From: Ryuthela nishihirai
Lineage: Eukaryota; Arthropoda; Arachnida; Araneae; Heptathelidae
Direction: 5' to 3'
DNA length: 64,000 nt
NCBI GenBank assembly: GCA_038380435.1
Contig: JAWZYU010000034.1
Location: 5,190,704-5,254,703, forward strand
The position numbers and the translations under genes were made by a program. Positions 21,713 to 33,012 of the stretch are shown one piece after another. Under the pieces are notes generated by a model. It had not been told where the DNA came from. It did no database searches and worked only from the letters and a program-made list of their open reading frames with translations. Within the stretch, counting starts at the first letter, position 1, and each line of letters begins with the position of its first letter.

Positions 21713-22090
21713 GACATGACTGTTGTTTTTGTTGTCTTTCTGTCAAAGTCTTGTGTACCTCAGAGATTTATGGCTTGTTAAATTGACAGATTTCTGTGGC
21801 AAATGGACTTTGTTTTTTTTTTCAATTGCAGGTTTTGCCTGAAGGTTTAACCATTTCTCAGACATTAAAGGTTTAAATTAAAAGATATTGGGCGGTAAAG
21901 ACAAAGCAATAGTACTATTCAGACTACTCCATTTCAAATTCCAGCCATTTTGGGTATTGAAATGATTAAAGTAAAGTTTTGACAACCTTGCATTTTGAAT
22001 AACTTTTTTGCAACAATGTTCATTGTATTTGTCATGTTCTGATGGATATTAATATTAAGCAGTGTAAAGAAAATACTGTTTTATTACATA
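21713..22090. other. TMED10 intron, nothing recognised
   Basis: 21716-21790 shows weak likeness to the SINE A body (GTACCTCAGAGATTTATGGC). The rest is AT-rich. Confidence 0.35.
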
Positions 22091-22769
22091 CAGGGGTTTA
22101 TCAAAATAATGGAAACCCCAACACCGACTGGAGTACATGCAATGCGCTGTATGCATATCAGAGAGACGATGTCACTTGCGATGTGAGGTATATAAAGGGG
22201 AGACGTATGATGTCAGCTATCACGTAGCAGTGTCACAGGTGCAGGTGAAACAGCTATTATGGTGTAATTGTTGACAATGTCGGATCTCAGTGACCTTAAA
22301 AAAGGCATGATCATTGGTGTGCATCTGTAACCAGAATGGTGGAAATAGCAGGTGTAACACGAACTGTATCGATGATTATGACTACCTATTAAGAAGACAA
22401 GGCATTGCCTCCAAATGTGCAAATTGTAGACTCCATACGAAATTGTAGATAGGAATAGGTGAATGTTGGCACGGATTGTACAATGGAAGCACAAGACACA
22501 GCACCGCAAATAGCAGAGTTGAATACCAGTTGTAATGATCCCATTTCCATCATAACAGTTCGTCAGAACTTCATTGTGCTGGTATTTATGGCTGTGCTGC
22601 AAACCACGAACCTCTGATTTCCAACATCAATGTACCAAAACGTGTAAGTTGGTGCAAAAGCACATAAAAACTGCGATGCTAAAGACTGGCAACATCATCT
22701 GGTCTGATGAATTGTGCTACACATTGTTTCCTACCACTAGGTAGGAGGCCACTAGGTACCACTAGGTAG

Positions 22770-23150
22770 GGGGCGGGGGTGGTTCAGTCGGTAGCGTGCC
22801 AGGCTCGTAATCTGTAGTTCCCAGGTTCGAGTCCCAGCTGGGTCAGCGTTGAGATTTATCTCCGCAAAATTCCCCGCCCTGCCCATGGTCAGTAGGGGAC
22901 ACCGATGGGCTCGGAAAGGCCGCCGTCCGTCGGATGGGACGTTAAGCTGTGGCCCCGTGTGCGGGAGAGCCATACCCTGTGCACGTTAAAGAACACGCTG
23001 GATGGCATTGACGGGAGGCTACCATCTGTCTCCCAACAGCTGTTCCAGTGAGTCCCCTCCCCCAACCTTCTCTGAGCCTTTGGGATCCATGTGACCTGGC
23101 CATTTAGCCCATGGTGTGCAAAAAAGTGCCGCTCAGAGGTAAAACAACCC
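22770..23150 (+). mobile_element. SINE family C, full-length copy
   Basis: A complete unit: head GGTTCAGTCGGTAGCGTGCC and GGTTCGAGTCCCAGCTGGGT, centre GGATGGGACGTTAAGC and GTGCACGTTAAAGAACACGC, 3' end GTGCAAAAAAGTGCCGCTCA. It inserted in the Tc1 transposase; TACCACTAGGTAG before it (22757-22769) and TACCACTGGTAG after it (23155-23166) look like the target duplication with one change. Confidence 0.92.
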
Positions 23151-23289
23151 AACCTACCACTGGTAGAGTGTATGTTTGGCAAAAACCTGCAGAAGCATAC
23201 CACCCTGACTGTTTGGTTCAAACTGTGAAGCATGGAGGACGATCTCTGATGCTGTGAAGTGCCATATCATGGCATTCCTTGGGGCTTTG

Positions 23290-23571
23290 GGGCAGGGGTG
23301 GCTCAGTCAGTAGTACGACAGGCAGTCTGCAGTTCCCAGGTTCGAGTCCCAGCTGGGTCAGTGTTGAGATTTATCTCCACAAAACTCCCCGCCCTGCCCA
23401 CGGTCAATAAGGGACACCAATGGGCTTGGAATTGGAAAGGCTGCCGTCCATCGGATGGGACACTAAGCCATGGCCTGTGTGTGGGAGAGCTACACCCAGT
23501 GCACGTTAAAGGACACACTGGATGGCCTTGACTGGAGGGTACCATCTGTCTCCCAACAGCTGTTCCAGTGA
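23290..23571 (+). mobile_element. SINE family C, 3'-truncated copy
   Basis: The head GGGCAGGGGTGGCTCAGTCA lacks part of the anticodon region, the B box GGTTCGAGTCC is intact, and the copy ends after CAACAGCTGTTCCAGTGAG. Lying in the same Tc1 element as the copy at 22770, it is a second independent insertion or a rearranged piece. Confidence 0.88.
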
Positions 23572-23930
23572 GTTTCAGTGGTTTCAAGTGGATAATGCCA
23601 CCCCGTGCATTGTGCAAAATGTGCCAGATTTTGGTTTTATGAGGATGAGGTCCAGCAGCTAATCTGGCCACCTCAGTATTATTGAACATTTGTGGGAATA
23701 TCTGGAGTGCAAGGTCAGATCACACTTTTCACCTCCAGCATCACTGCAACAGTTGGATCATATTTTACAGAAAGAATGGTCCCACATTCCATTACTGTAT
23801 GTGCATGACTTGTATAAGTCTATTCCACATTAAATTGCATCTGTTCTGAATGCCCAAGGTAGGCCTACAGCTTATTAATAAAATGTTCTCCACAGACAAT
23901 ATGTGTTTCCATTATTTTGATAAACCCCTG

Positions 23931-24199
23931 TATATGTATATAAACTATTAAATCCCTTCTTAATTTCAAAATAAATCAGTTGCAAAGTGCTATTTATCAT
24001 TGGCATAAAACTTATAGAAAATGTTGAAAATTTATATAAATTGAGTCCATAATATGCCCCAACCACTTTATTGATGTAGAACAACTACATTGTCTATTGC
24101 TTATTGTATTAATTTTAACGTTTTGAAATTACAAGAAATATTCACTACATTTGACAAAATGCCTCTTTTACAAAACTATAAATCTGTTAAATAAAAATA
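23931..24199. other. TMED10 intron spacer
   Basis: AT-rich, nothing recognised. Confidence 0.3.
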
Positions 24200-24394
24200 A
24201 TAAATACCCCACCAAGCAGCTGCTGCCACAGAGGTCTGACAGGAGCCTGTCAGTTTATATGCCATATCAGAAGATCTGAGAGGATGGCAGGACCTCAGCA
24301 GAAAAACTACACATACATCCAAGCCTTACCCAGGGCTCGAATGCAGGTCCCTTAGACCAGCAACCAAGCACGCTAACCACTCTGTACAGGATGG
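24200..24394 (-). mobile_element. SINE family A copy
   Basis: As read on + it goes ACCAAGCAGCTGCTGCCACA, GTCTGACAGGAGCCTGTCAG, then the head with GGCTCGAATGCAGGTCCC (B box with one change). The 5' end of the head is decayed (CTCTGTACAGGATGGC). Confidence 0.88.
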
Positions 24395-24713
24395 CTAAAA
24401 AAAATCTATTAACTATTACAAATTAAATTAACTTATAACATTTAAAAAAAATAAAAATTGTTAAAAATACTTGAATTCTTTGCTTAGCTTATTAATTTGG
24501 TAGTTAGGGTAATTATGGCTATTTTTGTAATTTTTGTGGATACTATATTACATCTTTTCTAATTTATGTGAAATTTGTTTTTTGTCCTTCAAGTACAAAC
24601 TGCCACAAACACAGCACATATGGGCTTTGAATTAGCCATGCCACAATCAAAGTCACACAATTGTAAGACATAATCTTACCATCAATTTACACAGCATAAC
24701 TGAATTCTTTACA
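24395..24713. other. TMED10 intron, nothing recognised
   Basis: AT-rich spacer between two SINE A copies. Confidence 0.3.
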
Positions 24714-24736
24714 TGATGTGCTTAAATAAAAAAAAA

Positions 24737-24930
24737 TAAATACCCCCTCAAGCAGCTGCTTGCCACAGAGGTCTGACAGGAGCCTGTCAGTTTATATGCC
24801 ATAGTAGAAGGTCTGAGAGGATGGCAGGACCTCAGCAGAAAAACAATACGAACATCCATGCCTTATCCGGGGCTCGAACCCAGGTCCCTTAGATCAGCAG
24901 CCAAGCGCGCTAACTCGGCCACGGGACGGC
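24737..24930 (-). mobile_element. SINE family A copy with perfect target duplication
   Basis: A near-consensus copy lacking five bases in the A-box side (GCGCTAACTCGGCC as read on +). Flanked by an exact 11-bp duplication TGATGTGCTTA at 24714-24724 and 24932-24942. Clear retrotransposition. Confidence 0.93.
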
Positions 24931-24942
24931 TTGATGTGCTTA

Positions 24943-25284
24943 GAGTGGGTGAATTATTGCACCTCTCATCTACTGTGAATTACCTTTCATACCTATTGTG
25001 CCATTCTACAACTGCTTTAGTTAATTTTGGAGAAACACTTTGGAAAGATTTTAGAAGGGAACACTTTTGGAAAGTGGGGTTACACTTTGGAGAAGAAATG
25101 TTCCAGTTTCAGTAATTGGAATATTTAATAAAGTCCCAGTTTTCACCAATCAAAATCTGGTCACCCTATGTATCACTCAGAATTTGTATTGCTAAAATGG
25201 TTCCCTCAAAAACTGGGCTTTTTTGTTTGCTTGTCTCTACCAAAGAATATGAAATTTTATCAACAGCAACATTATGGTTGTGAG
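24943..25284. other. TMED10 intron, nothing recognised
   Basis: Unremarkable AT-rich sequence. Confidence 0.3.
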
Positions 25285-25560
25285 TAGCAGCTGAATGGTA
25301 GTTGGAGTAGTTGTAATTGCAAAATCATACTTCAGTGCGCAAGCAGCAAAGCATGTTGGTAGCCTCTCCACCTGGTGTGGTCCTCTGAAGTGTATGATTA
25401 ATGATAACATTTGCACAACTTTAATATTTTTTTCTCCTAATCAAAGAAATTACCATATTTCAAATTTCGTACAAAGTTTCTATGGAGTATAATGTACAAC
25501 ATATATCAGTTTCATTTTTTTTTATCTGTAGGGTCATGCCATTTTTTTTTTACAATTTAA
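25285..25560 (-). repeat. Interspersed repeat D, inverted copy
   Basis: The reverse complement carries GCATGTTGGTAGCCTCTCCA (as read on +) and the TGGTCCTCTGAAGTGTATGA to TATGGAGTATAATGTACAAC blocks that mirror 10960-11180. Moderately diverged. Confidence 0.55.
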
Positions 25561-27007
25561 AGTTTTCATTTTTTTAAAATACATATTGTATGCTCTCAAC
25601 CAATGAGTACTAGCACTCTGTACTGCACTTTCCTCAGTTTAAGTACTATTCACCAATCTGTTTACTCCACCATGGTCTCTGCCTTTATTTCGTGTTCTGG
25701 TGAATAGTTTTGACCAATAGACCTGGATCTCTTCACTGAAATTAACAGATTTTGACCACAGCGTTACAATGAAGATAGTTGTTGTCAATATGATATTGTG
25801 ATACAAAGAAATGCTCTGTAAGAAGAAGCTTTGGGCAAGACAATGAACCCTTGATGTCTTCAAGTAGGAGGATGTGCCACAACCTGGCCTATCTTCCCAC
25901 CAATAACTCCCATCTTGTCTCCCAACACTGCCATGTTTGGGGTTGCACTATACACTGTGGTGTACAGTACACTTTAGCTTACTATTAAAATTTTCTTCCA
26001 TTATTATTTTGACAATCAGAATGCATTATAAAATAATCTGTATTATTATTTAAATAACCCATTAAACTCCTAATATGTTGACAGAGCTGCTAACTACTCC
26101 GATTTTATCAGATTTTCTCTGATTTTTGGTTTAAAATCCGATTTTGGAAAATCTGATTTTAGGGTGTTAATGCAAAGAAGGCACATGTGCCAAAAATGTA
26201 ACAAGATATGGGGTGTTTGTGTCAAAATTTGTAATCAGTTAATTGGTATGATAAAATGATCATCGCTGAACTCAGATTGCTTGAATGGGAAGGCTGATTT
26301 GTTTTCTCCCATAACAGATCAGGGCTCACAAGTTGCCGAGACTGTTTTATATCTCATTTTCTTTGAAAACGAGATAATAGTTTGTCTGTCTGTAGACTTC
26401 AAACTTTTTTATATACAGAGATAAATTAAAAATTATTTTATGTTGGATAGTATTGATGAAATATTAAGAGATACGCACTTTCCAAATCTCTCTAAAGCTA
26501 CCATTATGCCCTCTAGCTGTGGAAAAAGTTGAAAATTCCAAAATTTCAAATGAATATTGCAAACGATATATTTATGCTAGAAATTTTGGTGGTGGAATGT
26601 GAAACTCACGAAGTTTCCATTACCAACAATGAGTTGACCCCTTAGACCCAATGTCTAAGGTGTGTAAAGGTGTAAATGTCTAAGGTCTGTAAAGTAAATA
26701 ACAACAGTATAAAAGCTTTTCATATTATCGAACAATTTATTGGATTATCTCTTGAAATGTTTCGTATGGCCTCTGGTGAATAAAAGTTATGAGTTTATTT
26801 AACCGGAAGGAGCGGGCTATTCATATAAATGTATTTTTTAATGCAATCTGGATTTAATTCCCTTATAATCTAGTATAACAGTGTAAATTTAAAATGTACT
26901 GAAAGTTGCAGATGCTTTATGATATTTAGTTAATGCCTATTCCCTATTACTGTATTGAGTGGGAAATGGGACCATTTCTTCTTTATCGATATGCTGTGTT
27001 TAAAATG
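25561..27007. other. TMED10 intron, nothing recognised
   Basis: Around 26095-26165 the phrase CCGATTTT / AAATCTGATTTT alternates (low complexity). 26640-26690 repeats AATGTCTAAGG and TGTAAAG. No gene or known element. Confidence 0.4.
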
Positions 27008-27600
27008 GTTGTCTCTGATGACAGCCTTTTCTAGTGTTTCTAATGCAGATAGCAGTGCATTGTTTACGATATTTTGTGTTTTTTAGGCTTGTTGTCTTTG
27101 ATGGCATTATTTTGTTCAGGGAGCTTTGACACTGTGAATCGGTTGTAAATTGTTTGTGATAATTTGTGTTTTTAGGCTTGTTTTCTCTGATGGAATTATT
27201 TAGTTCTGAGGCCTTTTGTTTATACTGAGGATCTGCTGTGAGTTGTTTACAATAATTTGTGTTTTTTAAACTTGTCTCTGAGATTAATTGCTGAGGATTT
27301 TTTATATTGCAGATCAGTGGTGAATTGTTTACAGTTTTGGTTTTTAGGCTTGTTATAAGATTAGTATGTTCTGGGGGTCTTACGTAGGTAAAAAGTGCAG
27401 AATGGAGGTTCATTGTTAATCAGTACGTTCAGGTTGAAATGGTTGTCTCCAGTAATTTTGTTCTGGGATTTTCTTAAATTGCATAATGGCAATTTCTTGT
27501 TTAGTGGTATTCACTTGTCAGAATAGCTGTCTCCAATGTGATTATTGATTTTTGCGAGTGTTTTTAAATTACGGAATGCAAGTTTTTGTTAATGACAATA
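27008..27600. repeat. Diverged tandem repeat, period about 76-94 bp
   Basis: At least six or seven units beginning GTTGTCTCTGATG, GTTGTCTTTGATGG, GTTTTCTCTGATGG, GTCTCTGAGATT, GTTATAAGATT, GTTGTCTCCAGTAA and CTGTCTCCAATGTG. They start near 27008, 27090, 27180, 27274, 27350, 27440 and 27528. Several units end with TTTGTGTTTTTTAGGCTT. On the minus strand the first four keep an open frame with a repeating KNTNYxKQxTxDxQ motif (27000-27413). Probably an old minisatellite. Confidence 0.75.
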
Positions 27601-27689
27601 GGCTGTTGAAACATGTAGATTTGGGTAGTACTGACCAACATTCGTCATATAATGATATGCACAGTTAGGAAGATATGCCTTAGATACTA

Positions 27690-28888
27690 CATTGAACTAC
27701 CGTTGAATTAGGGATAGCAACCTAGTAACATGTTGGATGTTGAACCCCTCTGACCCTGATAGTGGCTGCCACACAACGAGGCAAGGATTCCACAAGCTTG
27801 CGTAAATGTTCCACAGGTATGGTGGCCCTTGCATCCTCCAGAGCTGTCCACAATTCTCAAGGTCATCGCTGTTGGGACACAGGCCTGAACACCCTGCTCG
27901 ACAGTATCCCAAAGATTTTCGATGGAATTTAAATCAGGGCTTCTAGGTGGCCAATTTATTATTTCAAAGTCAGCAGAATGCTCTTGCAACCATGCAATAG
28001 CTAATCTTAACCTGTGAGATGAATAGTTGTCTTGCTTTTAGATGCCATCTCCATTGGGATGCATAATGCCAGAAATGGGTGTAAATGGTCAGCTACGAGT
28101 TCTATGTACCAGGATGCATTGAGAGTCATTGGTACACATACCAAAGGTCCCACAGACATCCAACTGAAGACACCCCAAACCATCATTGAGCCAACCTGAC
28201 ATGCAGGATCCATGGCTTCTTGGGGTTTGCGCCATACCCTCAGTCTCCCATCGACGTGATGAAGTTTAAATCGGGATTCATCACTCCAGGCTATCTGTTG
28301 CCAATTTTTGATGGTCCATTTTCGATGTTCTTTAGCCCAGGCAAGGCATTAAGCCCGGTGTTGTGCCATTAGAAGTGGGACTCTTGTAGGTTGGCAGCTC
28401 CTAAAGCCGAGACGATGAAGTGAGCGTTGCACAGTCTGTACACTGACTTCCTGGCTGGAACCTGTTTTCAGATGGGAGGTGATTTCAAATAATGTCTGGC
28501 TCCTATCAGTTCGTATGATACAGGTCAGACAGTGAAGCCCACAATTATTCAAGGCTGGTTGTCCTTTGTAGTTTGTCTGGGTGCTTGTTTTTTTGCCAGA
28601 ATTTTCATATTCTCGGAACACTCTTGAAACTGTCATACGAGAAAATCCAAGTTCATTGACAATTTCAAAGATCGAGTATCCCATCTGTCAGGCACCTACG
28701 ATCTGCCCTCTGTCAAATGCATCTAATTCCCACGCCTTTCCCATTATGCTTCTCATGACGAATGTTTGGAGAAGCCAAAGCTGACAGCTATTTATGACCT
28801 GTGTTTCAGCCACGCATATGTGCAAATGCAGATTTGGGTACTGAATTTGGATAACGTCTCCTATCCCTAATTCAATGGCACTTCAGTG
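27690..28888 (-). mobile_element. Tc1-like element, complete ends, transposase with few lesions
   Basis: Terminal repeats of 28 bp, left ending GTTGAATTAGGGATAG (27690-27717), right starting CTATCCCTAATTCAATGGCA (28861-28888), both flanked by TA. Minus-strand transposase starts ATG at 28744: MGKAWELDAFDRGQIVGA, stop, QMGYSIFEIVNELGFSRMTV (helix-turn-helix), then SRVFREYENSGKK. Further on: MDPACQVGSMMVWGVFSWMS (from 28213) and, after a frameshift, NWPPRSPDLNSIENLWDTVE with the last acidic residue. One early nonsense codon, several others around 28007-28350 and at least one frameshift make it inactive. Better preserved than the other Tc1 copies here. Confidence 0.9.
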
Positions 28889-29021
28889 TATTACTTCTGG
28901 AGGTTTTCTTTTTATTTGCAAAACAAATCTATGCTTAGGAATAAATGTTTTATGATTATATTCTTTACTCAGCGAATTCTCGTACGTTGTCTTCACTGCT
29001 AGTAATACAATTGTTTAGGTT

Positions 29022-29059
29022 ATTATTTGTAGAACTTTCCAAAAAGTTCTACAAATAAT
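29022..29059. repeat. Perfect 17-bp inverted repeat (hairpin)
   Basis: ATTATTTGTAGAACTTT and its complement are separated by CCAA. Intronic. Confidence 0.8.
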
Positions 29060-29465
29060 TGGGGCAATTTGGAGGTAACTCTGACTTGAAATTTTTGTTT
29101 TGTGCTTTGTTGTAAATAATCAGCAGAAAGTAAATGCTGGGGCAAGTGTGGGAAAACTAGTCCTCCACCTCATTTTGTGTGGCCCATGAACTATTGATGA
29201 CAAATTGAATTTCTAAAAGAGAAAAGGAACATATAGCGACAGAAAAAGCCCTACTTCGGCAAAACGAATTTTCATTAAAATAATTTTAATCAAATTGTGT
29301 TTATGTTTAACTTTAGATTTTTTTTCTGTTGGATATATACGTTATTGATTATATATCTCTTTGCTGGCCTGCCCATTCATTTCAGTTTACTATGCGTCCC
29401 TTCAGCTAAAACATTTGTCCAGGCCTGTACTATGATGATTTAGAAGTCTGCATTATTGTCTACGA
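29060..29465. other. TMED10 intron, nothing recognised
   Basis: AT-rich; no motif. Confidence 0.3.
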
Positions 29466-29670
29466 TCTCACCACGTCAACGATCATTTTTTTTTCAGATG
29501 TTTTTAACAATTGTTGAAGTCTATTTCTACAGGTAATCTGTGAATTTACTATCGATATATTTTTAATAATAAATGCTTAAGCGTGATTGACCTACTCATT
29601 AACATCTAAATCATTAGCAAAATTGGAAATGTTGCCACTCCTGAAGTATAGATGGTGCAAAGTCCTTATA
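29466..29670 (+). repeat. Family B-related repeat fragment
   Basis: TTTTTTTTCAGATGTTTTTA, TTGTTGAAGTCTATTTCTAC and AGGTAATCTGTG match the sequence around 38963-39000 in reverse complement. CTCATTAACATCTAAATCAT and AGTATAGATGGTGC resemble the family B body at 3940-4010. The tRNA-like head is mostly lost. Confidence 0.5.
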
Positions 29671-30260
29671 CAAAACTGAAAAATAGTGAAATAATTCTTT
29701 ACACAAAGTTTTAAACTACAAACTTATTAAACACTTGATACAATCATATTATCTTGATATTATCAATATTATTATTAAGTTTTAATTAACATCTGAAGTC
29801 AATTTTTGCGGACGACATTGTTATTGCTCAATATTCAAACTTCCATAACTCATTAAATACTGAAGAAATATTGTTGAAAATCGAGATTTGATTTATTTGA
29901 TTGAGATCTTTATCTGCAGTCACATTTTTCAAAACAAAAAAAACTTATTTTAGAAGTTATAGTGCTTTGATATTAGCTTCCCAATGACTTAACATAGGGA
30001 TTTTCCTTAATTTATGGAAACCAGTGTATTTTTTTTTTTAAAAAAGAAGTTTGAGTTTTATTACTAAATAAAATTACATATGCAATTATAGGCTTTTTAC
30101 TGTAATAGTGTAATTTTTATTTCTGAAACTTTACACAGTAGAATTGCTGATTTTTGCAAATTTTTATACAATGCAGACTTAATTTGAACTTAGTGTTTTT
30201 TTTTTTTAATAAAAAAGATGTCTAACATTTGTCAGTGCATTTATTTATTTTTTCTTACAG
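29671..30260. other. TMED10 intron end
   Basis: AT-rich, ending in the acceptor TTTTTTCTTACAG before the last exon. Confidence 0.4.
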
Positions 30261-30382
30261 AATCAACCAATACTCGTGTATTATACTTCAGTATATTTTC
30301 TATGTGCTGCTTGCTGGGATTGGCTACATGGCAAGTGCTTTACTTAAGAAGATTTTTCAAGGCTAAAAAACTTATTGAATAA
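30261..30382 (+). CDS. TMED10: TMED10 last coding exon (membrane segment and tail)
   Basis: Encodes ESTNTR, then a 23-residue membrane segment (30278-30346, starting [20 protein letters not shown]), then the tail [11 protein letters not shown] and a TAA at 30380-30382. The FF pair binds COPII components and the dibasic KK binds COPI, which together drive ER-Golgi cycling in known p24 delta proteins. Phase is correct with the preceding exon (the G at 19274 completes the Glu codon). With the three upstream exons this gives 146 residues; vertebrate TMED10 is about 219, so some 70 N-terminal residues are encoded outside the recognised exons. Confidence 0.97.
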
Positions 30383-31702
30383 TAATATTACTTCAATGAA
30401 AATGGTTAATGGGCCTTTATTTCAGCAGTTTAAAAAGGAGTTTGAAGATTAAAAAATATTTTAGAAATTTGTATGTGGAACTTTGGCTTGTTTCAGGTTG
30501 CATTTGTACACTGTAATTATCTCCAAATGTAAGATACAAGTGATATTTTCCAGTTTCCCAAAGTACTGCCCATATTTTCTGAAAGGTTTCTGAATATTAT
30601 GCTTTTTAGTGAAAAATAATTTATTAAGTTTTGAAGATTTTTTTGAAATACACTTAAAATTTTAAACATTTTTCTATGCCTTTAGAATACTTGAAGAAAA
30701 TTTTATTTTAGCTATTGTAAGTGAATTGCTTAAGCAGAAAATATGCAATCTAGCACTTAGTAAATGCAATTTATGCCATTCTCACTACTTATAGCAAAGC
30801 AATATTCTCTTTTCAAAACCCAAATTTGGTTAGAAAAATTTTCATTTTAACAAATTAGGAGTAATATATTGTAATCCAGCTAAACATAACTACAGATATG
30901 CTAACCATGATTTTAATAGCAAAAAGTGGGGATTCTTGGACAATTATTTCACAGAATAAGTTAAATGTTTATTTTAGGAAAGTGTTAGGATCATTCCAGG
31001 TCAGATGATCAAATATTATTTAACTTTTATCTCTTGGATTTTCATGAATTTCTGTATACCTACTGTACCATCATAGTTAAAAATCCTTAATTTTAAATAT
31101 TTTATGCCAATTAGTTTTTGCTGTACAGAGACTTGAAATTGAGAGAATTTTGAGCCGACTTATAATCATATTATTGCTAATAACTTTAGTTAGAGATGAG
31201 ATAAAAAGATAAGTAGAGTACTGTTTTTTTTTTTTTTTTTTCCTTTTTTAATGAGCTTTAAACTGATATGTTAGATGACTACTTTTTGACAAGATTACTG
31301 TTTCAAAAATTTGACCTTTCTCAAAAAAATGCTTTGAAATTTTGAAAACAAAACATGTTTATTCTTTCATATTTCAAGAATATGTACATAAATTTTGAAC
31401 TTGTAATCTAGATGGGATCATATTTTAACAGTTTTTTAATTGCAATGGTGTCTTTGAAAAGACTCTCCAAAAACTACATCTATTACTATAAATATTAATA
31501 AATTTAAATATAAAACCAATGACTAAAACAAAATACTGTAGGGATTTTTAGTTCCAGAATACGCCTTGGTGATCACCACATGATATATTGCAGAGGGTGA
31601 AGATTGTGTATGGGTTGCAGCCAGTTATTAAGTATTTTCCTCCACTTTAAGTTCCTAAAAATGCTGGAAATGATGGAGTTAACCTTTCACCAAAACAATA
31701 AA
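30383..31702 (+). other. TMED10: Candidate TMED10 3' UTR with two AATAAA signals
   Basis: AT-rich sequence after the stop. AATAAA occurs at 31497-31502 and 31697-31702, either of which could direct polyadenylation. The extent is a guess without transcripts. The left arm of inverted repeat E (30988-31465) lies inside. Confidence 0.4.
30988..31465 (+). repeat. Inverted repeat E, left arm
   Basis: From about GATCATTCCAGGTCAGATG through GCCAATTAGTTTTTGCTGTA, TATTGCTAATAACTTTAGTT and TAGATGGGATCATATTTTAA. The reverse complement lies at 33488-33968, perhaps 75-80 percent identical. It starts with GGTCATTCCATGTCAA-like text as repeat D does, so both may belong to one family. Confidence 0.65.
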
Positions 31703-32289
31703 GCACTTCGCTGTTGAAGATATGTACAATTTTATTACATAAGTACACATAGTTCGACTAGCTATAGTTATGCCTACTGCATCACTGTACCTTTCAATAT
31801 GCAAGAGGAGGTCTCTTACTGCTGACCAGTTTCACAACAATTGAATTTCAAAGGAGAAATTAATCTGAGAGTTTAACTTAATTCATCTCGGAGCGATATC
31901 CATTTTTCTGCCTAGGTCCGGCAAAGCTTTTTCCTTTCTCTTCGTTGACAGAATCCATCACATGTCCACACTGTCTAACAGTCAAACCTTACTACTGTTC
32001 CTCATGCATTCCACTGTATTCTCCCACGCAACCTTCTCGCTTCCAGTTCACCCCCCTCAGGTTTCCAGGATGAGGGTTTGTATCGAGTTGCAAGAGCAGC
32101 TGGGCAGTGGGAACCAAGGTCACCTCCTTTAGACCCTCCCCGATGGCTTCTATTGCCATAGTACAGTGATGAGCGTATACAAAATGGATATGATGAAAAT
32201 TACATTAAAAAAAAATATTTACTATTTACATAATTACAATGGGAGAACCCGGCCTTATAAATACCTTTGTAGTTTTTTATTTCAATTAC
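31703..32289. other. Unidentified, less AT-rich segment
   Basis: 31900-32180 has clearly higher GC than its surroundings (for example CACCCCCCTCAGGTTTCCAG-like text and TAGACCCTCCCCGATGGCTT). No ORF or terminal repeat identified; possibly the end of an unrecognised retroelement on the minus strand. Confidence 0.3.
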
Positions 32290-32300
32290 AGTACACCTGG

Positions 32301-32655
32301 AGGAGGGCTCAGTCTGTAGCATGCCAGGCTCGTAATCTGTAGTTTCAAGGTTCGAGTCCCAGCTGGGTCAGCATTGAGATTTATCTCTGCAAAATTCTCC
32401 GTCCTGCCCACGGTCAGTAGGGGACACTGATGGGCTTGGAAAGGTTGCCATCTGTTGGATGAAACGTTAAGTCGTGGCCCCGTGTGCGGGAAAGCCATTC
32501 CATTGCCTTGATGAGAGGCTACCATTTGTCTTCCAACAGCTGTTCCAGTGGGTTCTCTCCCCCAATCTTCTCTGAGCCTTCGGGGTCCTTATGACCTGAC
32601 CATTTAGCCCATGGTATGCAAAAAAGTGTCACTCAGAGGTAAAACAACCCAACCA
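32301..32655 (+). mobile_element. SINE family C copy with internal deletion and perfect target duplication
   Basis: Head GAGGGCTCAGTCTGTAGCAT with B box GGTTCGAGTCC, standard 3' end TCAGAGGTAAAACAACCCAA. It lacks the stretch between GGGAAAGCCATTCC and ATTGCCTTGATG (about 30 bp of the centre). Flanked by an exact 11-bp duplication AGTACACCTGG at 32290-32300 and 32656-32666. Confidence 0.93.
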
Positions 32656-32934
32656 AGTACACCTGGTAAATTGCATAAATAATAATTTTTTTTTTTTTTT
32701 TGAAAAAAGGTAATCATATTGTTTACTGATGCAGCAGGAGAAATTCAGTGAAAGTCACAAGAGGCTTAGTCTATACCAGGAACTGACATATTCAGAAAAG
32801 CATGGGCAAGACACTTGCATTTACTGTGATAAGGGGAACATTAAGATTGAGTTGGCTAAACTTAACTGATTCTTAAGTTTAATTTTTATTTATTTATTCA
32901 AAGTAAAATATCAAAAAATGTTGTTTATTTACAG

Positions 32935-33012
32935 TGCAAATGATAGCAAAAGTGAGATTAGTTTCTTGGTTTGTGCTTATTTTTGCTTTAATGATGTCTG
33001 AAGCAGTTACAG
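32935..33012 (+). CDS. Possible first coding exon with a signal peptide
   Basis: After an acceptor-like TTGTTTATTTACAG, an ATG at 32940 opens MIAKVRLVSWFVLIFALMMS then EAVT, ending at a donor CAG|GTAATT (33013). A basic start and a hydrophobic core followed by small polar residues look like a secretion signal. If unspliced, the frame stops 22 codons later. No following exon was recognised, so this could be chance: AT-rich DNA often makes hydrophobic peptides. It lies about 2.5 kb after the TMED10 stop. Confidence 0.25.

Larger units (their letters stand above)
22091..23930 (+). mobile_element. Tc1-like element with intact ends, hit twice by SINEs
   Basis: Perfect 26-bp terminal repeats, starting CAGGGGTTTATCAAAATAAT (22091-22116) and its complement ending at 23930, each flanked by TA. 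Inside, the + strand carries a broken transposase. The start MSDLSDLKKGMIIGVHL is at 22278, and after the first SINE come GRVYVWQKPAEAYHPDCLV-like text and VKHGGRSLML. Later blocks hold DNATPCIVQNVPDF-like text (about 23594) and an IEHLWEYLE region near 23680. Stops and frameshifts are numerous, so it is not autonomous. Two SINE C copies (22770-23150, 23290-23571) inserted later. Confidence 0.88.

Noticed and set aside
27000..27413. Repeat-containing host protein on the minus strand
   Set aside because: The frame follows a diverged tandem repeat, has no splice or start context and no known domain; kept only as an observation.
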